A stretch of DNA of 64,000 nucleotides from positions 23,090,452 through 23,154,451 of the forward strand of contig JAPTYO010000002.1 of the NCBI GenBank assembly GCA_036873135.1, read 5' to 3'. A program made the translations under genes and the position numbers. The stretch is from Clarkia xantiana subsp. parviflora. Lineage: Eukaryota > Streptophyta > Magnoliopsida > Myrtales > Onagraceae. Positions 32,721 to 45,575 of this stretch are shown piece by piece (positions within the stretch are counted from its first letter, which is position 1; the number at the start of each line of letters is the position of its first letter). The notes below the pieces were generated by a model. It worked only from the letters and a program-made list of their open reading frames with translations. It had not been told where the DNA came from and did not search any database.

Positions 32721-33676
32721 CAGGGTTGTCTGGTATCAGTTTTTCTCGTTAATCCATCATGTTGGGCCGCGCGTGCGTTTTTTATATCCAATTACTATGA
32801 AATTCTTTTTTCCTTTTCAAATATAATAATAAAATAAATTGACGTACTGTAATAATAATTAGGGTTATGTCCAATATTTACATACGTGTTATTAGAATTC
32901 ATTAAGTAATTTGTTGATTCTTCCAAAGTCTAGGAGTAAAGAACAGAGCAAGACAAATACGATAATGTGAGTTTTTATCAATATATACTTTGTAACAAAT
33001 TAGCCAAAGCTAGATTAATATAACTTTGTATATGTTCAACTACAAATATTTGTTCAGAAAGTTGAGTTAGTAAATCAATCAAAACTCTAAAATTCAACTA
33101 ACAAATTATTGACCAAAAAAAAAACACTAGCAAATTATTAATTGATTTTAAATAATAATAAAAACGATACATTATACTAAAATTTGATGAGCCGATAAAA
33201 ATGAATTGCTGTAAATGTAAAGTTGAACATATACACTCGTATTATTTTCAAGGATCTAAAAACTGATTTAAAATATAACATATAATGAATACTAGCTCAT
33301 ACTAATAACAAAATTGGTACAATTATGTGTGTTTAAAGTAAGGCCGGACCGGCATGGTGCGCTAAAAATCAAATAACTATGATTTTTCGTACTATTTACC
33401 AGAATGGTCAATCGCATTATTATGGTGTGGTGCGATTATGGTGATGAATTTTGTACTCATAATTGTTATGGTTAAGATTTATGATATTAAGTCCATAATC
33501 GTGATTATAACAATCACTGCTATATATATATAACTAATATTTATATGTATATATTATTATACTATAAGTATTAATCCAGTCTGATAATTCTTATTCTCAC
33601 TTTTCACCGTTCATTCGGCCTAAATCGTCCATTCAATCTTGACCACTGATTTTTCATCCTAAATATGTAGTCCATT
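32673..33676. other. AT-rich intergenic DNA
   Basis: I see no genes or bounded elements. A small palindromic area with 'tatggtg..g.gcgattatggtgatgaa' phrases is present near 33420. Confidence 0.4.
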
Positions 33677-34426
33677 TGTTGGGCTACGATTCAAGATAAT
33701 ACGAATTCGGCAAATTACTAGTCGGGACCTTCAAAGTCAAGACTCCAAAATATGAATCGACGACTACTTATATCCAGAACGATGAAATGAAGACAAATAG
33801 TCGACACCCGCTTTTAAGGATGTCGACAAACCCAGACGATATTTGAAGGATGGCGACAAGCTTCGATAAAGACTCCCCCTCTTAAGACCTGAGTCGAGTT
33901 GTCAGCCAAATCTTATAAAAAAAAAAAAAAAAAAACCCTTCCTGCTTAAGGAATGAGTCCAGGTGGCGACCTGCTTGCCACCGCCTCTCTAAAGAATCTT
34001 CCCTCAAATGAATGGTGAGGTGGCGACCTGCTTGTAACCTGCTTCTACCGCCATGAAGAAAACTTCATTCTTAAGGAATGGTGAGGTAGCAACCTACTTG
34101 CACCTACTTGTGCCGACTCCGGAGAGAAACCTTTCTTAAAGGGTAACCGCCATACAAAGTCGGTTAACTTCCCCTATAAATACCCTTGAGTATTTTCATT
34201 ATTCACATATACTTTCCAGTATTATTCTCATATTCCTTTACTGAATTAAGTTTCGGAGTGGAAACAAGGGCAAATCCCCACCCCCTTTTCAAGTTGACGC
34301 CTCCAAAACTCTACAAAGGAAACTGAGTACCCTATGAGGTCGAAATAGACACCTAAGAGAGTTCTCCAAGGCGATATCCTGAAATCCATTCCCGAAAGTT
34401 AGGACTAAGAAACTTTGATCCCACCA
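33677..34426 (+). repeat. Solo LTR of the Ty3/gypsy family seen at 21447-22184
   Basis: It starts TGTTGGGCTACG and ends GATCCCACCA. The target duplication ccatt is perfect (33672-33676 and 34427-34431). Shared features with the other LTR are 'ggtggcgacctgcttg' blocks, 'cctataaata' (TATA box, 34171-34180), a leader containing 'ttactgaattaagttt.ggagtggaa', and the terminal 'gatccca'. No gag or primer site follows. This fits LTR-LTR recombination that removed the interior. Confidence 0.85.
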
Positions 34427-34431
34427 CCATT

Positions 34432-36600
34432 CATTATATTTCAATCTAAAATACCTAGTATTGTAAATCTCCCAGTCCCAATTCACATCATTTGCAATTA
34501 GTTGCGTTGCGCTATAGCCCTAGGTCAACAGTCAACGGATCATGCATTGGCTTCTGCTCCGACAAGCCTCGCTGCCCTGCTGAAGATCGCAAGTGATGGG
34601 TGAGTGAAGAAGTGTTGTTTAATTAAGTGAAACAATGAAATTGTGTTTAATTTGGATTTCGTGTATTAAACAGTGAATGTATGTTTAATTTGGATCTCTT
34701 GTAAATAATAGTATTTTATTAGTTTGAATATTTATGGTTAAATGGATTGATCGTAGTAAAAACTATAGTTGTGATTATTGTACGAAGAACGATAACCGCA
34801 ATGATTACAGTTGAGTGGAAAAAAATATAATATGGTAACGAGATTAGTGATATTCTGACCATCACCCGCATAGTTTGAAGCTAACAATATTATTATCTTA
34901 ACCGAGTAAATACTATTATTTTCATTAGAACCCATAGGTCGGGAATATACTCCCCACGTGATGTGTCGATTAATTAAATAATATAGTTCCCGGCATTATT
35001 GCGATAATAATTAGTTTAGAACATGAAGTGCAATATATGGTGGAATTGTAGGTTTGAAATCATTGCTCTGGAACATTAAAAGAAGAGAATCATAGTGTAG
35101 AATCTTAAGTCATGGAACCAAACAACTTGACATGAGTTGGAATATATATGTGCCATGATTGATTCATCCCATTCCTTTATTGATGTAGCTAGTCTCGGTG
35201 ATCATGTGGATTATTGTGGAAGGTGGTTCACAATTTTAAACAAAGGTATATAATACCCATAATGTGCAATTGTAAGAATAAAATGATGAATTCTAAAAAA
35301 GAAAGTGTGAGCGAAGTTATAAATAAGAAAAATATGCAGTTAAAAATGAGACAAATTGACAGATAAGAGCATATACAAAAGATGAACATTTAAAAAACGA
35401 AAATCAAATACTTTTTACATTATTATTTGTGTTGTAAACATAAAAATCTAATTCTAATTATTTTTTCAAAATCATGTAAACTTATTTATTTAATTAAATA
35501 GCAATATTAAAAAAATTATGATGCAAAAAAGTAAAATATGAAGATGTTTGAAGAAGTATATGATACGAATGTGCGCCCTTAAGTACATGATATAACATTA
35601 ATGTACCCTTTAAGTAATACTTAAAATTAATACTCGTTATTTCCATAATATTTAATATTTTTATTTAACTATATTTCTTAAATATATTTTCTTATTAAAT
35701 CATCCAACACATACAATAAGCTACACATTAACTATGGAATAATGAATTATTTTTAAATTAAAAAATAAAATATGTAATTTAGTAATTATATGATAGCATA
35801 CTGCATTCATTGTATTTAATGAATGTATTTTAAAAAATAACCGAGCCTCACTATTAAGAAATATAAAAACTATTATAATATTTTTTTTCATTTATTTATA
35901 TAAAAGAACCTAAAATTAATATGTAAAATCAAACTAAATGATAACATATTAATGAATTATATGTAAAATCGAACTAAATGATAGTAGGCTTAGCGCATAG
36001 GTGTTGCTTATATATATAATATATAGTATATACACACATAAAGTGGGAGATCTCGCCAGCTTTGTGGCGAAAAGCATATCTTCCCGCATGACCAAGAATA
36101 ATCAAATGTGGTCAACTAGTTTTATTTTAGTGTAGCAAGTCTTTTTGCCCTTTTGGCTGTAAAGTTAAATAAAGGGCGTGGGAAATGCATTGATTACACC
36201 AATCTTTAAAGTATGTCATGCAAAAATATGCAAATAGGTAAGGCTGACTATATGGACCGGTCCCGGAGTCTGGACCATGACTTATTAATCTCTGTTAAGG
36301 TCCATTTTAAATAGACATACACCTTTTATGGTCTGGGTTGGTATAGGACTTTTTGAAACAATCCTAGTTTCTATTCAATATTCTTAGGACTATTAGGTTC
36401 AATCCAATATTATTTTTTAAAAATAATTTATTACAATTTTTTTAAGAAATATTTGAATTTATATTTTAAAATAATAATATATAATTATCTCATAAATTAT
36501 TTTATGTATTTTGTTTCATTTTTTAACAAAAAAAATTTCTTAACAAAAATTTACTTTTATACTTATTATATTGCAAATAAGAAAAAAAAAAAAAACCAAC
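34432..36600. other. AT-rich intergenic DNA
   Basis: Nothing coding is supported. The segment 36240-36400 contains 'ggaccggtcccggagtctggacc' phrases of the kind found in the hAT-like element at 36601, possibly a fragment of a relative. Confidence 0.4.
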
Positions 36601-37180
36601 TAAGGGTGAGCAAAACCGGTCCTTTATACAATTTTTTCTTAATTAAGAAGTCTTTAATTAAGTTTTATTCAATTTTGCTATAGCGGTCTTAATTTTTTAA
36701 AATTCATTGCAGATATCAAAAGTTAAAAATTTATCTGTAACAGATTAATTTCTTCGTAGTTTTAAATATTCACGCCATATAATAATGTTAAATGTAATAC
36801 AATCGAAAAATTTCGTACAATGCAATATTTTATAATAAAAAAATCAATATTTTTCTTTATAAATAACTACTTGTAAAAAACAAATTTTTTTTTTTTTGAT
36901 AATTTTCAGATTTTTTATTTTTTATTTGTTTCGGTCCAGGATTTCACGGTCTCAGGCCGAAATTATAACCAAGACCGTTAAGGACCGAAAAGGAGGACCA
37001 TTGATCCTGGACAACGATCTATGGACCCCACGGTCCAAACAGTCTCCGACTGATTAGGACCAATACCATTAAGGACTGAAAATGGAGGACTACTAATTCT
37101 GGACTCGAATATTTCTAAAGTTTCCGGTTCGGTCCTGAACCGATCTCAGTGGACTTTAAGAACGTTTTGCTCACACCTAA
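36601..37180. mobile_element. hAT-like non-autonomous element
   Basis: The left end reads TAAGGGTGAGCAAAAC. The right end, inverted, reads TTAGGTGTGAGCAAAAC. The right third holds 'ggaccgaaaa.gga.gacca' and 'cggtcc' repeats, typical of this MITE kind. I did not find a clean 8-bp target duplication, so the ends may be a few bases off. Confidence 0.55.
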
Positions 37181-37392
37181 CGTACACAATACTTTAATAA
37201 CTTCTCGTTAACTAATGTCATATACATACGACGGTTTATTTATTAATTCAAAATTACTTAATTGTTTGCACCAAAAAAATTCAGTTAATTATTGATTAGT
37301 TTGAGCATTTTTACTTTGCTCTCATAATTTTAGAACTCTCCTCACCTATTGAGACTACAAATCACTTGCGACATATTTTTAATGTTTTTTTT

Positions 37393-38003
37393 TTTAAGGA
37401 ATAAAATGTACGCCTTAATTCATAAGCCCATAAACTCAAACTTGTGAGTGGATGTTTTCGGTATACACTTAATTTCTTTTAGGTATTATTTTTATACCTA
37501 ACATACCCTCCGTTAAACTGATGTTTTTGCGAATAACAGTTTATACATCGAACTCATCACTTATTCTGTAACATGGGTTTTTAGACCAGACTCATTCCCT
37601 GCCTGGTCCATAACGTGGGCTTTTACTTGGCCACATCAGCCCTCGAGGAGGTTCAACACCCTCCATTAAACCGTGTTTGCAAACAATAGTTTACAACGGA
37701 CCTCTCTCTAGGTTCGTGCCCATGACATCAACTTGGCCACTTTGGCCGTACCCATGACCTCAACTCGGCCCACACTGGCCTTTTTTTACGGTAGGTATCC
37801 ACTTCTATTCCTTTCACTTCTTTTTTTTTTTTTTTTTTTTTTCATTTTTTAACGCTGCTCCCGAGAATCGAACCCTCGGCTATGATACCAATTGTTAGGG
37901 AATAAGACGTACGCCTTAACCAATCATCACATAAGCTTGAACTTGTGAATGAGCTTTCCGTACACACTTAATCTCTTTTAGGTATTTTTTTTTATAGTTA
38001 ACA
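37393..38003 (-). mobile_element. TRIM (miniature LTR retrotransposon), 611 bp
   Basis: Two direct 111-bp terminal repeats (37393-37503, 37893-38003) flank a 389-bp interior. On the minus strand a primer site TGGTATCATAGCC (37878-37890) follows the 5' repeat. A purine tract CGGAGGGTA (about 37504-37512) precedes the 3' repeat. The repeats end in TGTTA and TAACA. Flanking 5-mers ttttt and ctttt may be a decayed target copy. It encodes nothing, as TRIMs do. A relative lies at about 61240-61537. Confidence 0.75.
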
Positions 38004-39362
38004 CTTTTTTACATGGTTTGTCATAAGTCTCAGAGTCTAATAATATAGTATCTGCTCGCACCGGTAAAATTTATAAGTAACAGAGTGTTGTTGACTATAA
38101 ATATTTTTATATATTCTCAAAATTCGAACGAAATTTTAAATCCAAAACATCAAAAAAAGGATTCCATTGGGCCTTGTGCGACAAAAGGCCCTCTATTTTG
38201 TAAACATTATTGGGCTTATGTACCGGCTTCATTGGGTTAAACGATGTACGTGATAGATCCAGTTCGTTAAGGAACAGTAGTGGAAGTTTGTCGGATGCAG
38301 AAAGGGCCAGATAATTGGGCCGGTCTGCTGGGAATATTAGTTAGACTAACCAGCATGCTCTCTTTTGGTAATCGACCAGCAAGCATGTTAGGCTTATATA
38401 TATAGTCGAATACATCATTCACATAAATCACATGAATATCTACTTCTGACCATAAAAAATCATGAATGTCTACGTTAATTATTATTTTTTGTCTACGTTA
38501 CTTAATACATTTGAATGATTACTTTTGTTTAATAATAATAAAATAATTCAAAACTATCAAATTCACAGTAAAGCTCAAGTTGGGCCCACCTACTTGGCAC
38601 AGTAGGTAATTTTCTCACGCAGGGCCGTCTTGTGTTTGATGTTAGTTTAGGTATTATTTTTTTATTGTTGTTATTTTTTTATTTATTTTATTTATATAAG
38701 TCTTTTTTGTTTTTTAGTCAAGGTTTTTAAGTAAATAGTAATTGCTAAACTGTTATATTCATATATATCTATGAGAGGTGATAGAAATTCTGACCTCCTC
38801 GATTCCAAAACATCCTAATATGTTTTACCATAGCAGACGTTGTAAATTTGAGTAAGTTTTAGGTTAATTATGTAACCACTCTTATTCAGAACATCTCGAC
38901 ATTTTTTGGGCTGGAATATCTATCATTCCCTACATCTGTTTGTTTATCTTTCAGCTTACATAGTTTGAAGATATTATTATTTAAAATTAAGTGCTGTGAT
39001 TTGGGTTGTAATTCAGTTTATTACTTTTTTTTTGCCATTGTTTATTATTACTTTTTAGGAGGTAAGATTAGACACAAGAAAGGCCACAAACCCATTAAAA
39101 AATTTGCTACGGCAAACAAATACTCTAATTTTAATTTTTTATATACTATAATATTATATGGCCAAACAAATATACTATGTATTATATTTTTTATATATAA
39201 ATATTTATTTATATTTGATAAATATTTTTCAATTTTAAGTATCGTAATTTAAAAATATAATAATATTTTTATGCAGCACTTATTTTTTTTTTTTAAAGAC
39301 TGAATTCTGAGAGTTGGTATAAAAATAGGATCGACAACAACGGTTTGATATATACATACATC

Positions 39363-39413
<51 letters not shown>

Positions 39414-39634
39414 CAATATATATCCATTTATAGCGATATATAAATGGATAGTTATATATATATATATATATAAATCTTTATATGCTGGCAAGAATAATGG
39501 ATAGCTATATATATCAGTAAGGGTTTACTCCTATAAATCTCCTTTCCCTTCATTACGACCCTTATTAAGCACTGTGTGTTTGCTTAAGAACACTACGTAA
39601 GGAGATTTAGCAAGAATTATTAGAGGAGAAAAAG
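38004..39634. other. Intergenic DNA upstream of the UBX gene
   Basis: AT-rich sequence with a (TA)n tract of about 46 bp (39365-39411). The last 100 bp before the gene are less AT-rich and would hold the 5' untranslated region. A TATA-like 'agctatatatatcag' lies at about 39501-39515. I see no other genes. Confidence 0.4.
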
Positions 39635-40690
39635 ATGAAGAGAGCACGTTCGTCTTTCATTGACCTCGAAGCAGCGATGATCACGTCCTTTCTCGGTACC
39701 GTCGGCGGCGACCATACCCCTGACACCGCCCGACAGTACCTGGAATCAACAGATTGGAGACTCGACGATGCAATCCAACTCTTCTACGCTGCCAACAACA
39801 TCCCCGAAGCCCGCCCACCCTTGCCGGTCAGAAGAGACACTCTCTACGGCGAACCAGACACGTTCTCCGATTCCTACGATGATCAAAACCTCTGGAAATC
39901 AGAAGACGATGATCTGTCTCGTCCTCCTCTCGATCTTATGTTCCATGGATCGTTCGAGAAGGCCAAGGAGGCCGCATTGGCAAACGATAAGTGGCTGATG
40001 GTGAATCTGCAGTCGGCGACCGACTTCACTTCCCATATGCTCAATCGCCACACCTGGTCCCACCAGGTTGTTGATCAGGTCATCCATAGTTGTTTCGTCT
40101 TCTCGCAAAAGTACGATCATACCACCGAGGGCAAAAAGGTCAAAACGTACTACCGAGTGGACTCGCTTCCCGCCGTTCTCGTCATCGATCCTCTCACCGG
40201 TCAAATGATGAAGTCTTGGCAGGGAATGGTGGAACCAGAGAGGTTGCTGGAGGATCTTGTGCAGTTTACAGATTCGACTCCAGCCGACCACCATGCGGCT
40301 CTGTCAAAGAAACGTCGCCGTCTGTCGAAGGCAGTAGAAGAGGAAAGACACGCGCCGATGGATGAAGTGAGAAACGAAGATGAGAGGGAAGCCAAGTTGA
40401 TGGCGCTTCCAGAAGAACCAAATGCGGATCCGGGTCGAGTGTGTCGGGTCGGTGTTAGACTACCCGATGGACGAAGGTTTCAACGGAATTTCCGACGAAG
40501 CGATCCGGTGCAGATGTTGTGGTCATTCTGCAATGCGAAGCTTCAAGTTGAAGGAGGAGGAGGAGGATTGAAAGGGTTCCAGTTGGTTTTGGCTATTCCG
40601 GGTGTATCCAAGCATCTGGATTACGGTAACAAGTCCACCTTTCAAGAATCTGGAATTGCGGACTCTTTGATCTCCCTTATATGGGAATGA
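39635..40690 (+). CDS. Plant UBX-domain protein, PUX7-like
   Basis: An intact 351-codon intronless frame. Residues about 8-52 form a UBA-like fold (SFLGTVGG, TARQYLESTDWRLDDAIQLFY) expected to bind ubiquitin. Residues about 100-215 form a UAS thioredoxin-like domain (KWLMVNLQSATDFTSHMLNR, TWSHQVVDQVIHSCFVF). Residues about 268-351 form a C-terminal UBX domain that in this family docks on the AAA ATPase CDC48/p97 (VRLPDGRRFQRNF, VQMLWSFCNAKL, STFQESGIADSLISLIWE). Where other UBX proteins have FPR, this one has AIPGV, as I recall for PUX7-type plant members. A basic stretch, KKRRR (about 226-230), could be a nuclear signal. The likely role is as an adaptor bringing ubiquitylated substrates to CDC48. 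GC content is higher than its surroundings, and a Helitron terminus starts 73 bp after the stop codon. It may be shorter than other PUX7 proteins. Confidence 0.92.
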   Translation: MKRARSSFIDLEAAMITSFLGTVGGDHTPDTARQYLESTDWRLDDAIQLFYAANNIPEARPPLPVRRDTLYGEPDTFSDSYDDQNLWKSEDDDLSRPPLDLMFHGSFEKAKEAALANDKWLMVNLQSATDFTSHMLNRHTWSHQVVDQVIHSCFVFSQKYDHTTEGKKVKTYYRVDSLPAVLVIDPLTGQMMKSWQGMVEPERLLEDLVQFTDSTPADHHAALSKKRRRLSKAVEEERHAPMDEVRNEDEREAKLMALPEEPNADPGRVCRVGVRLPDGRRFQRNFRRSDPVQMLWSFCNAKLQVEGGGGGLKGFQLVLAIPGVSKHLDYGNKSTFQESGIADSLISLIWE

Positions 40691-40763
40691 ATGACTCTTA
40701 AAAAAGAAAAAAGGAATGATGACTCATTAGCTACCTTCTTCAGTTTTGAATTATATTTATTTA

Positions 40764-41201
40764 CTAGATATTTCCTTCGCGCACCGCGCGGGCTTTTATA
40801 TTTTGTAGATTATTTTTTGTGATTATGTTACATATTAGTATATATTATGTATTTTTATTTGTTTTACAAAAAAAAGAATGTATCTAAAATAGTTATATAC
40901 TTATATGTCTAACCAAATGTGCACATTTGTTGGAAAAATATCATAAACATTAAATGTATGAGAATTGAACAACTTTTTATCATCCTATTGGATATACATT
41001 TTTGTCTAAAGTATTGATTGAAAGAAAAAAAAATAAGAACCGTTACGTCTAAGTTAGTATATTATATAAATATAATATATATATATATATATGTGGACCG
41101 TTACATATAATCATAAATCAATCATATTGCTTAGTGATGACATGACACATTTGTGGAAGTTTTAGGAGTGATGTCATCTGAGTTAATATATTATATAAAT
41201 A
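40764..41201 (-). mobile_element. Helitron-like fragment with 3' terminus, about 0.44 kb
   Basis: On the minus strand a GC-rich hairpin-like stretch (GCCCGCGCGGTGCGCGAAGG) is followed by CTAG at 40764-40767. The right end, 'taatatattatataaat', directly meets the next Helitron's 3' terminus at 41202. It has no coding content. The hairpin is less perfect than in the neighbours. Confidence 0.5.
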
Positions 41202-44200
41202 CTAGGTATTTACCCCGCGCATTGCGCGGGGTTTGAAATTATCATGTTAGTTGGGTTAATAGTATGTATTATTAGGTGGATAATGTTTTGGTAATATTTC
41301 ATATTATTTTGTGTGTGTTGTCTTTAATTTATATATTCTATTTTTTTATTGATTAGATTATACATATTTAATTATTTATATATGAAATGATATTATATTT
41401 ATTATTATGTTATTTTGTTGACATTATTAAAGGCAATACAATTTAAATCTAACAATATTATTGGATGAAATGTTGGTGTTATACCTTAAAACCCTAAAAC
41501 AGTGAATTTTTGTAATCTCATTACGATAAATATCAAATTGCACGAAATATCATACAGTGTTAATAAATTTAGCTCGCATAGAAACTTGAAAAAATGATTT
41601 GTTCAACTATAGGTTAGGTTAAACTCGAAACTCGGAGTTAAGAAAATACACTTTTTTGTTTAAAATAAAAAGAGCTTAGCAAATATAATATTGAATTGAG
41701 TTGTATAATAATATATAATCTAGGAGTATAAATAAATAATAAAATGATAGTAGATACTACAAATCAAATAATTTGTAGTGGTAGTTTAATTTCAAATATG
41801 TCCCATAATTAAATTGCTTGGCCGCCTGATAATATAGTCTAACAGAAATGAAAAAAAAAAACCACCCATTTAATACATATTGTATTATAGTCTTTCTACA
41901 TAATGACTTCAGATTTTTTTTAATTAATTTATTATAATATGGCCAAAAAAATTAATTTATTATAAAATAAAGTAATTATGAAATAAATATGATTTGTCGC
42001 TGAGATATAAACCATTTTTTCCCCTAAAGCATGTGGAAGAATTAAATTTACGAAATTAAGAGAAGTAACTGAAACTGAACAACTATTATGAATAAAAATG
42101 TATTTCTATTAACATATGAATTACCCAATTCATAAATGCCATTACAAAATATTCGAGGCAACATTATTTAGGGTATCATCAGTGAGTTGTGCTGCAAGAG
42201 CATCCATTAAAGAAGCAAGGAAGATGCTGTCATGGAACCACATTGATGGCCATAATTCATCGTTCCAGCTCAATGTCCCCGCAACCATGCCCATCGAGAG
42301 GGGACTATATGGACTGATTGTTAGATAACTTAGAAAGAAAGTGAATGTGTAGTGGAATTGAAGGCCTTCTCTTTGCATATTTATGGGAAATGCTGAGGGA
42401 GTTCTTGTTATGTCATATAAAGAACTCGGAATATAAGATATGGGCCTTCTTGTTTTGTCGGGTCACCAGGACTTCCCTGTTTACAAAATAAAAACAAAAG
42501 AAGAAACTCAATTCCCATAAACAGGAATCAGAAACTTTTAAGTTATTGAAAAAATTACCAATCCAGCACCTTGATCACAAACACGGATGGTGTTGTTTAA
42601 GGGTTCCAGCGGCAACTGAGGCATTGAAGGAGTCCACCATGCTGTTAATCGGGATTCTGCAGTGGAGATACGACAATGTCAGGGCTTCTGATTGCGACAG
42701 CAACCAGGGGGACGACGATCGGTCAACTGACGACGGCCAAGTGAGCTAAGCGGACGACCTGCAAGCACGGGGCGACCACATGATGGATGAAAAAAATTGG
42801 CATACCTCTCTCAATGAGATAATATTTTGCAGGATTATTTGAATTACTCATAATCATGTACACACACCATATGGGCTCCAACAGATACGTAAATACATTG
42901 ACACTTAGCAAATTCAGTTACACCCGTCAATGAAAAACGACTATCATCTGTTACACCCATCTACAAACCAATTCAACTGTGCCCGCCAATTGAAATGTCG
43001 ATCTGCATCAAATAGAAGCAGACTATCTATACAGCTGATTACATAGAATATAAGGCAAGAAAGAACATACCTGAAATTGGGTCAGATTTTCAGTAATGTC
43101 CGTCAACTGAAAATGAAATTGGGGCAAACTGACGATTGAAATTCAGAAGACGATGAGTGGCAAAAAAAAAAGGTTCAGAAGACGTTGCAGTTACGCTCAT
43201 TAATTGGAAACACTGATGAGTAGTTACACCTAATTGAAAACGTCGATCTGCAACTGAAACCGATTTAGTTGTGCCAGCCAATTGAAAAAGTCGATCAAAA
43301 GCAAGATTTACCAAAATTACATTATAGCGGCGACTATGACCACAAATTGGTACGGAAGATGGTACTGGATTCATAAAAGGTATTATATTTGCAACTACAC
43401 CAATAAAAGTACAACTCTTCTTCGTTGTCTCTTGCACATCATGTACTTTAAAAGTAACCCATCATTTTTTAATGGGCTATGAACACAATAGGGGCCTGAA
43501 TGTTTGCCCATGTTGCCAAAAGGGGTCTGAATTGAAAAAAAACGTATTATTAAGGGCCTGAATTTTGAGTTTTGTGTTTTTTCAAGTCTCCGTCCAAATT
43601 TTCTGTTAAATCTAACAGAACCACGTGAAAAGACAAAAATACCATTTTGTAATTATTATACAATTTATATATCTAATTAATAAAATGTGAAACGTATAAA
43701 ATACCCCTACACACTAATTATGCCCATAAGGCCACCACGCTCCGGCCACCGCCGGCAACCACCACCCGGCTCCGGCGACCGCCACCGCCTCCGGCGACTG
43801 CCACCGGCCTCCGGTGACCGCCACCGGCCTCCGAGCGAAACCAAAAAAGCTCCGATCGGAGCTCGGAGGCTCCGATCGGAGCTTTTCGGTCGTCGCCGGA
43901 GGTCGGTGGTGGTCGCCGGAGGTCGGTGGTGGTCGCCGGAGGCCTGTGGTGGTCGCCGGAGTCGGGGTGGTGGTGGTCGCCGGAGCTGTGGTGGCTTAAA
44001 GGGTATTTTCGTCATTTTAGGTCAAACATATGAGAGACACATTTTGGTCAAAGGGCATTTTCGGGTTTTCAAATTATTTTTGGTCACATGCCAAGCATGT
44101 GACCACTTTCCGTCACTTTTAACAGAAAAAATAGACGGAGACCTAACTTATACATAAAACTCAAAATTCAGGCCCTAAATAATACGTTTTTTCAATTCAG

Positions 44201-45575
44201 ACCCCTACATGGGCAAACATTCAGGCCCCTATTATGTTCTTAACCCTTTTTTAATACAAAACTACAAATTAGATCTGCAATCAACCCAATTGCAGCAAAT
44301 TTGTGGAAAAATGATCATTTTGCATTTTATGAGATACCGTACATGTCGTCCATGAGCTTTATTATTCTCTAAGAATTCATCTTTTGTAGCCTTTGAGCTC
44401 TGTCCCTGTGGCGATGATTGATGAAATTGCACAATAAATAGCATTAGAATTACAGAGAATAGCTATGTATGAGTCAGTTAAGACCCAGTAGTAGCTTAGA
44501 ATAAGTTACCTAAATTAATGTATTGTAAGCAACAATCTCCCTGCAAATTCATATAAAATTTCATGTTTAAGACCCAGTAGTAGCTTTACAAATATCAACT
44601 TCATCTCTTGACTAAATTCTAATATAAAATCTTGCTTTAAACCTATAATGAATCAACGATGTTTTAAGAAATTACTGAGGGAAATACCACTTTTTCATTC
44701 AAGGGCTGAAGAATTTTTTTTTTTTTTTTTGCAGATAATGAGTAACCGAGCATAAACTTGATGATATAGATGTATACTAACATTGGGTATTCCTTGGCTA
44801 ATTAAGCGTGATTTTCGACATGGTTGATACTTCAGACACTTAGTTAACAAAGGTTGTCCCTAAAACCCTCGCCACTTTATTTTCAAATCCACCTCCAAGT
44901 TTTTCACTTCTGAACTTTTTTTTTGCAATTAAAAATAGGCAAACCACATAATTTGCACCATTTCTTCACAGAAATCATTACGATTAGATAAAAGGAATTT
45001 GACAATTTTACATCCAAATACAGTAAATTCAGAACAGATTGTAAATAATGAAAATGATCATTTCTAGAAAATAATCATAGGTCTCAGAATAGCGTGCTCA
45101 GTACTAAATTGAACAATTATAATAGATCTACAGAGATGAAGAAGTGAGATCCTTACCCGTTCTTGTTAGCAAAAAAAGAGATCCTTACCCGCTCCCCAAC
45201 GTTGGCGCCAACGATGATTTTGTCGATGATCACTTTGTGGAGATCTTAAAAGGGGCATCTGCCACTTCGCCGAGCTGTGGAGTCCATAGCAGGCGGGAAA
45301 CGGAAGATCCAGAGAATGAAAGGCGAATGGACGATCTGATTTTATCTGAAACAGCGCCAATCAAATAGCGAAAGGCCACAGGAGAAATAAATATCGAATT
45401 GAAGGAAGCAGTTATAGAAAATTGAAGCGAATTCAAGTCAGCAGTTACAAAAATTAATTTGAAGCAAGTGGTTGAAGAGATCAGAATTGGAGCGTGAAGA
45501 TTACGACCCAATTAGAATACAAATTGCTGATATGGCAAAATATTAGAGCCTAAGGTACCTAAATTATATAATATA
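41202..45575 (-). mobile_element. Helitron, non-autonomous, about 4.4 kb
   Basis: Its 3' terminus on the minus strand is a perfect 8-bp stem hairpin with a 3-base loop (41213-41231) followed by CTAG at 41202-41205. The opposite end meets the terminus of the next Helitron at 45576. The first 250 bp resemble those of the element at 45576, so they are one family. No Rep/helicase is seen. A Mutator-type MITE (43474-44246) is nested inside. The interior has short open frames that I cannot assign (for example 42142-42378 minus, 45144-45368 plus) and that may be captured host sequence. Confidence 0.6.
43474..44246. mobile_element. Mutator-type foldback MITE (family member B), 773 bp
   Basis: Long inverted terminal repeats begin GGGCTATGAACACAATAGGGG on the left and, inverted, GGGTTAAGAACATAATAGGGG on the right, continuing for about 110 bp. 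A perfect 9-bp target duplication, ttttttaat, lies at 43465-43473 and 44247-44255. The GC-rich centre (43720-43990) repeats 'ggtcgccggag'. The right subterminal block 'ggtcacatgccaagca.gtgac' is shared with member A at 8893-9771. The open frames in the centre (43687-44157 and the reverse) are low-complexity by-products. Confidence 0.82.

Noticed and set aside
39249..39491. 80-codon minus-strand frame of alternating Ile/Tyr
   Set aside because: Translation of the (TA)n tract.
43687..44157. 156-codon plus-strand frame and its 102-codon reverse
   Set aside because: Low-complexity arginine/proline/glycine-rich translation of a GC-rich repeat inside a MULE. No domain is present and both strands are equally open.
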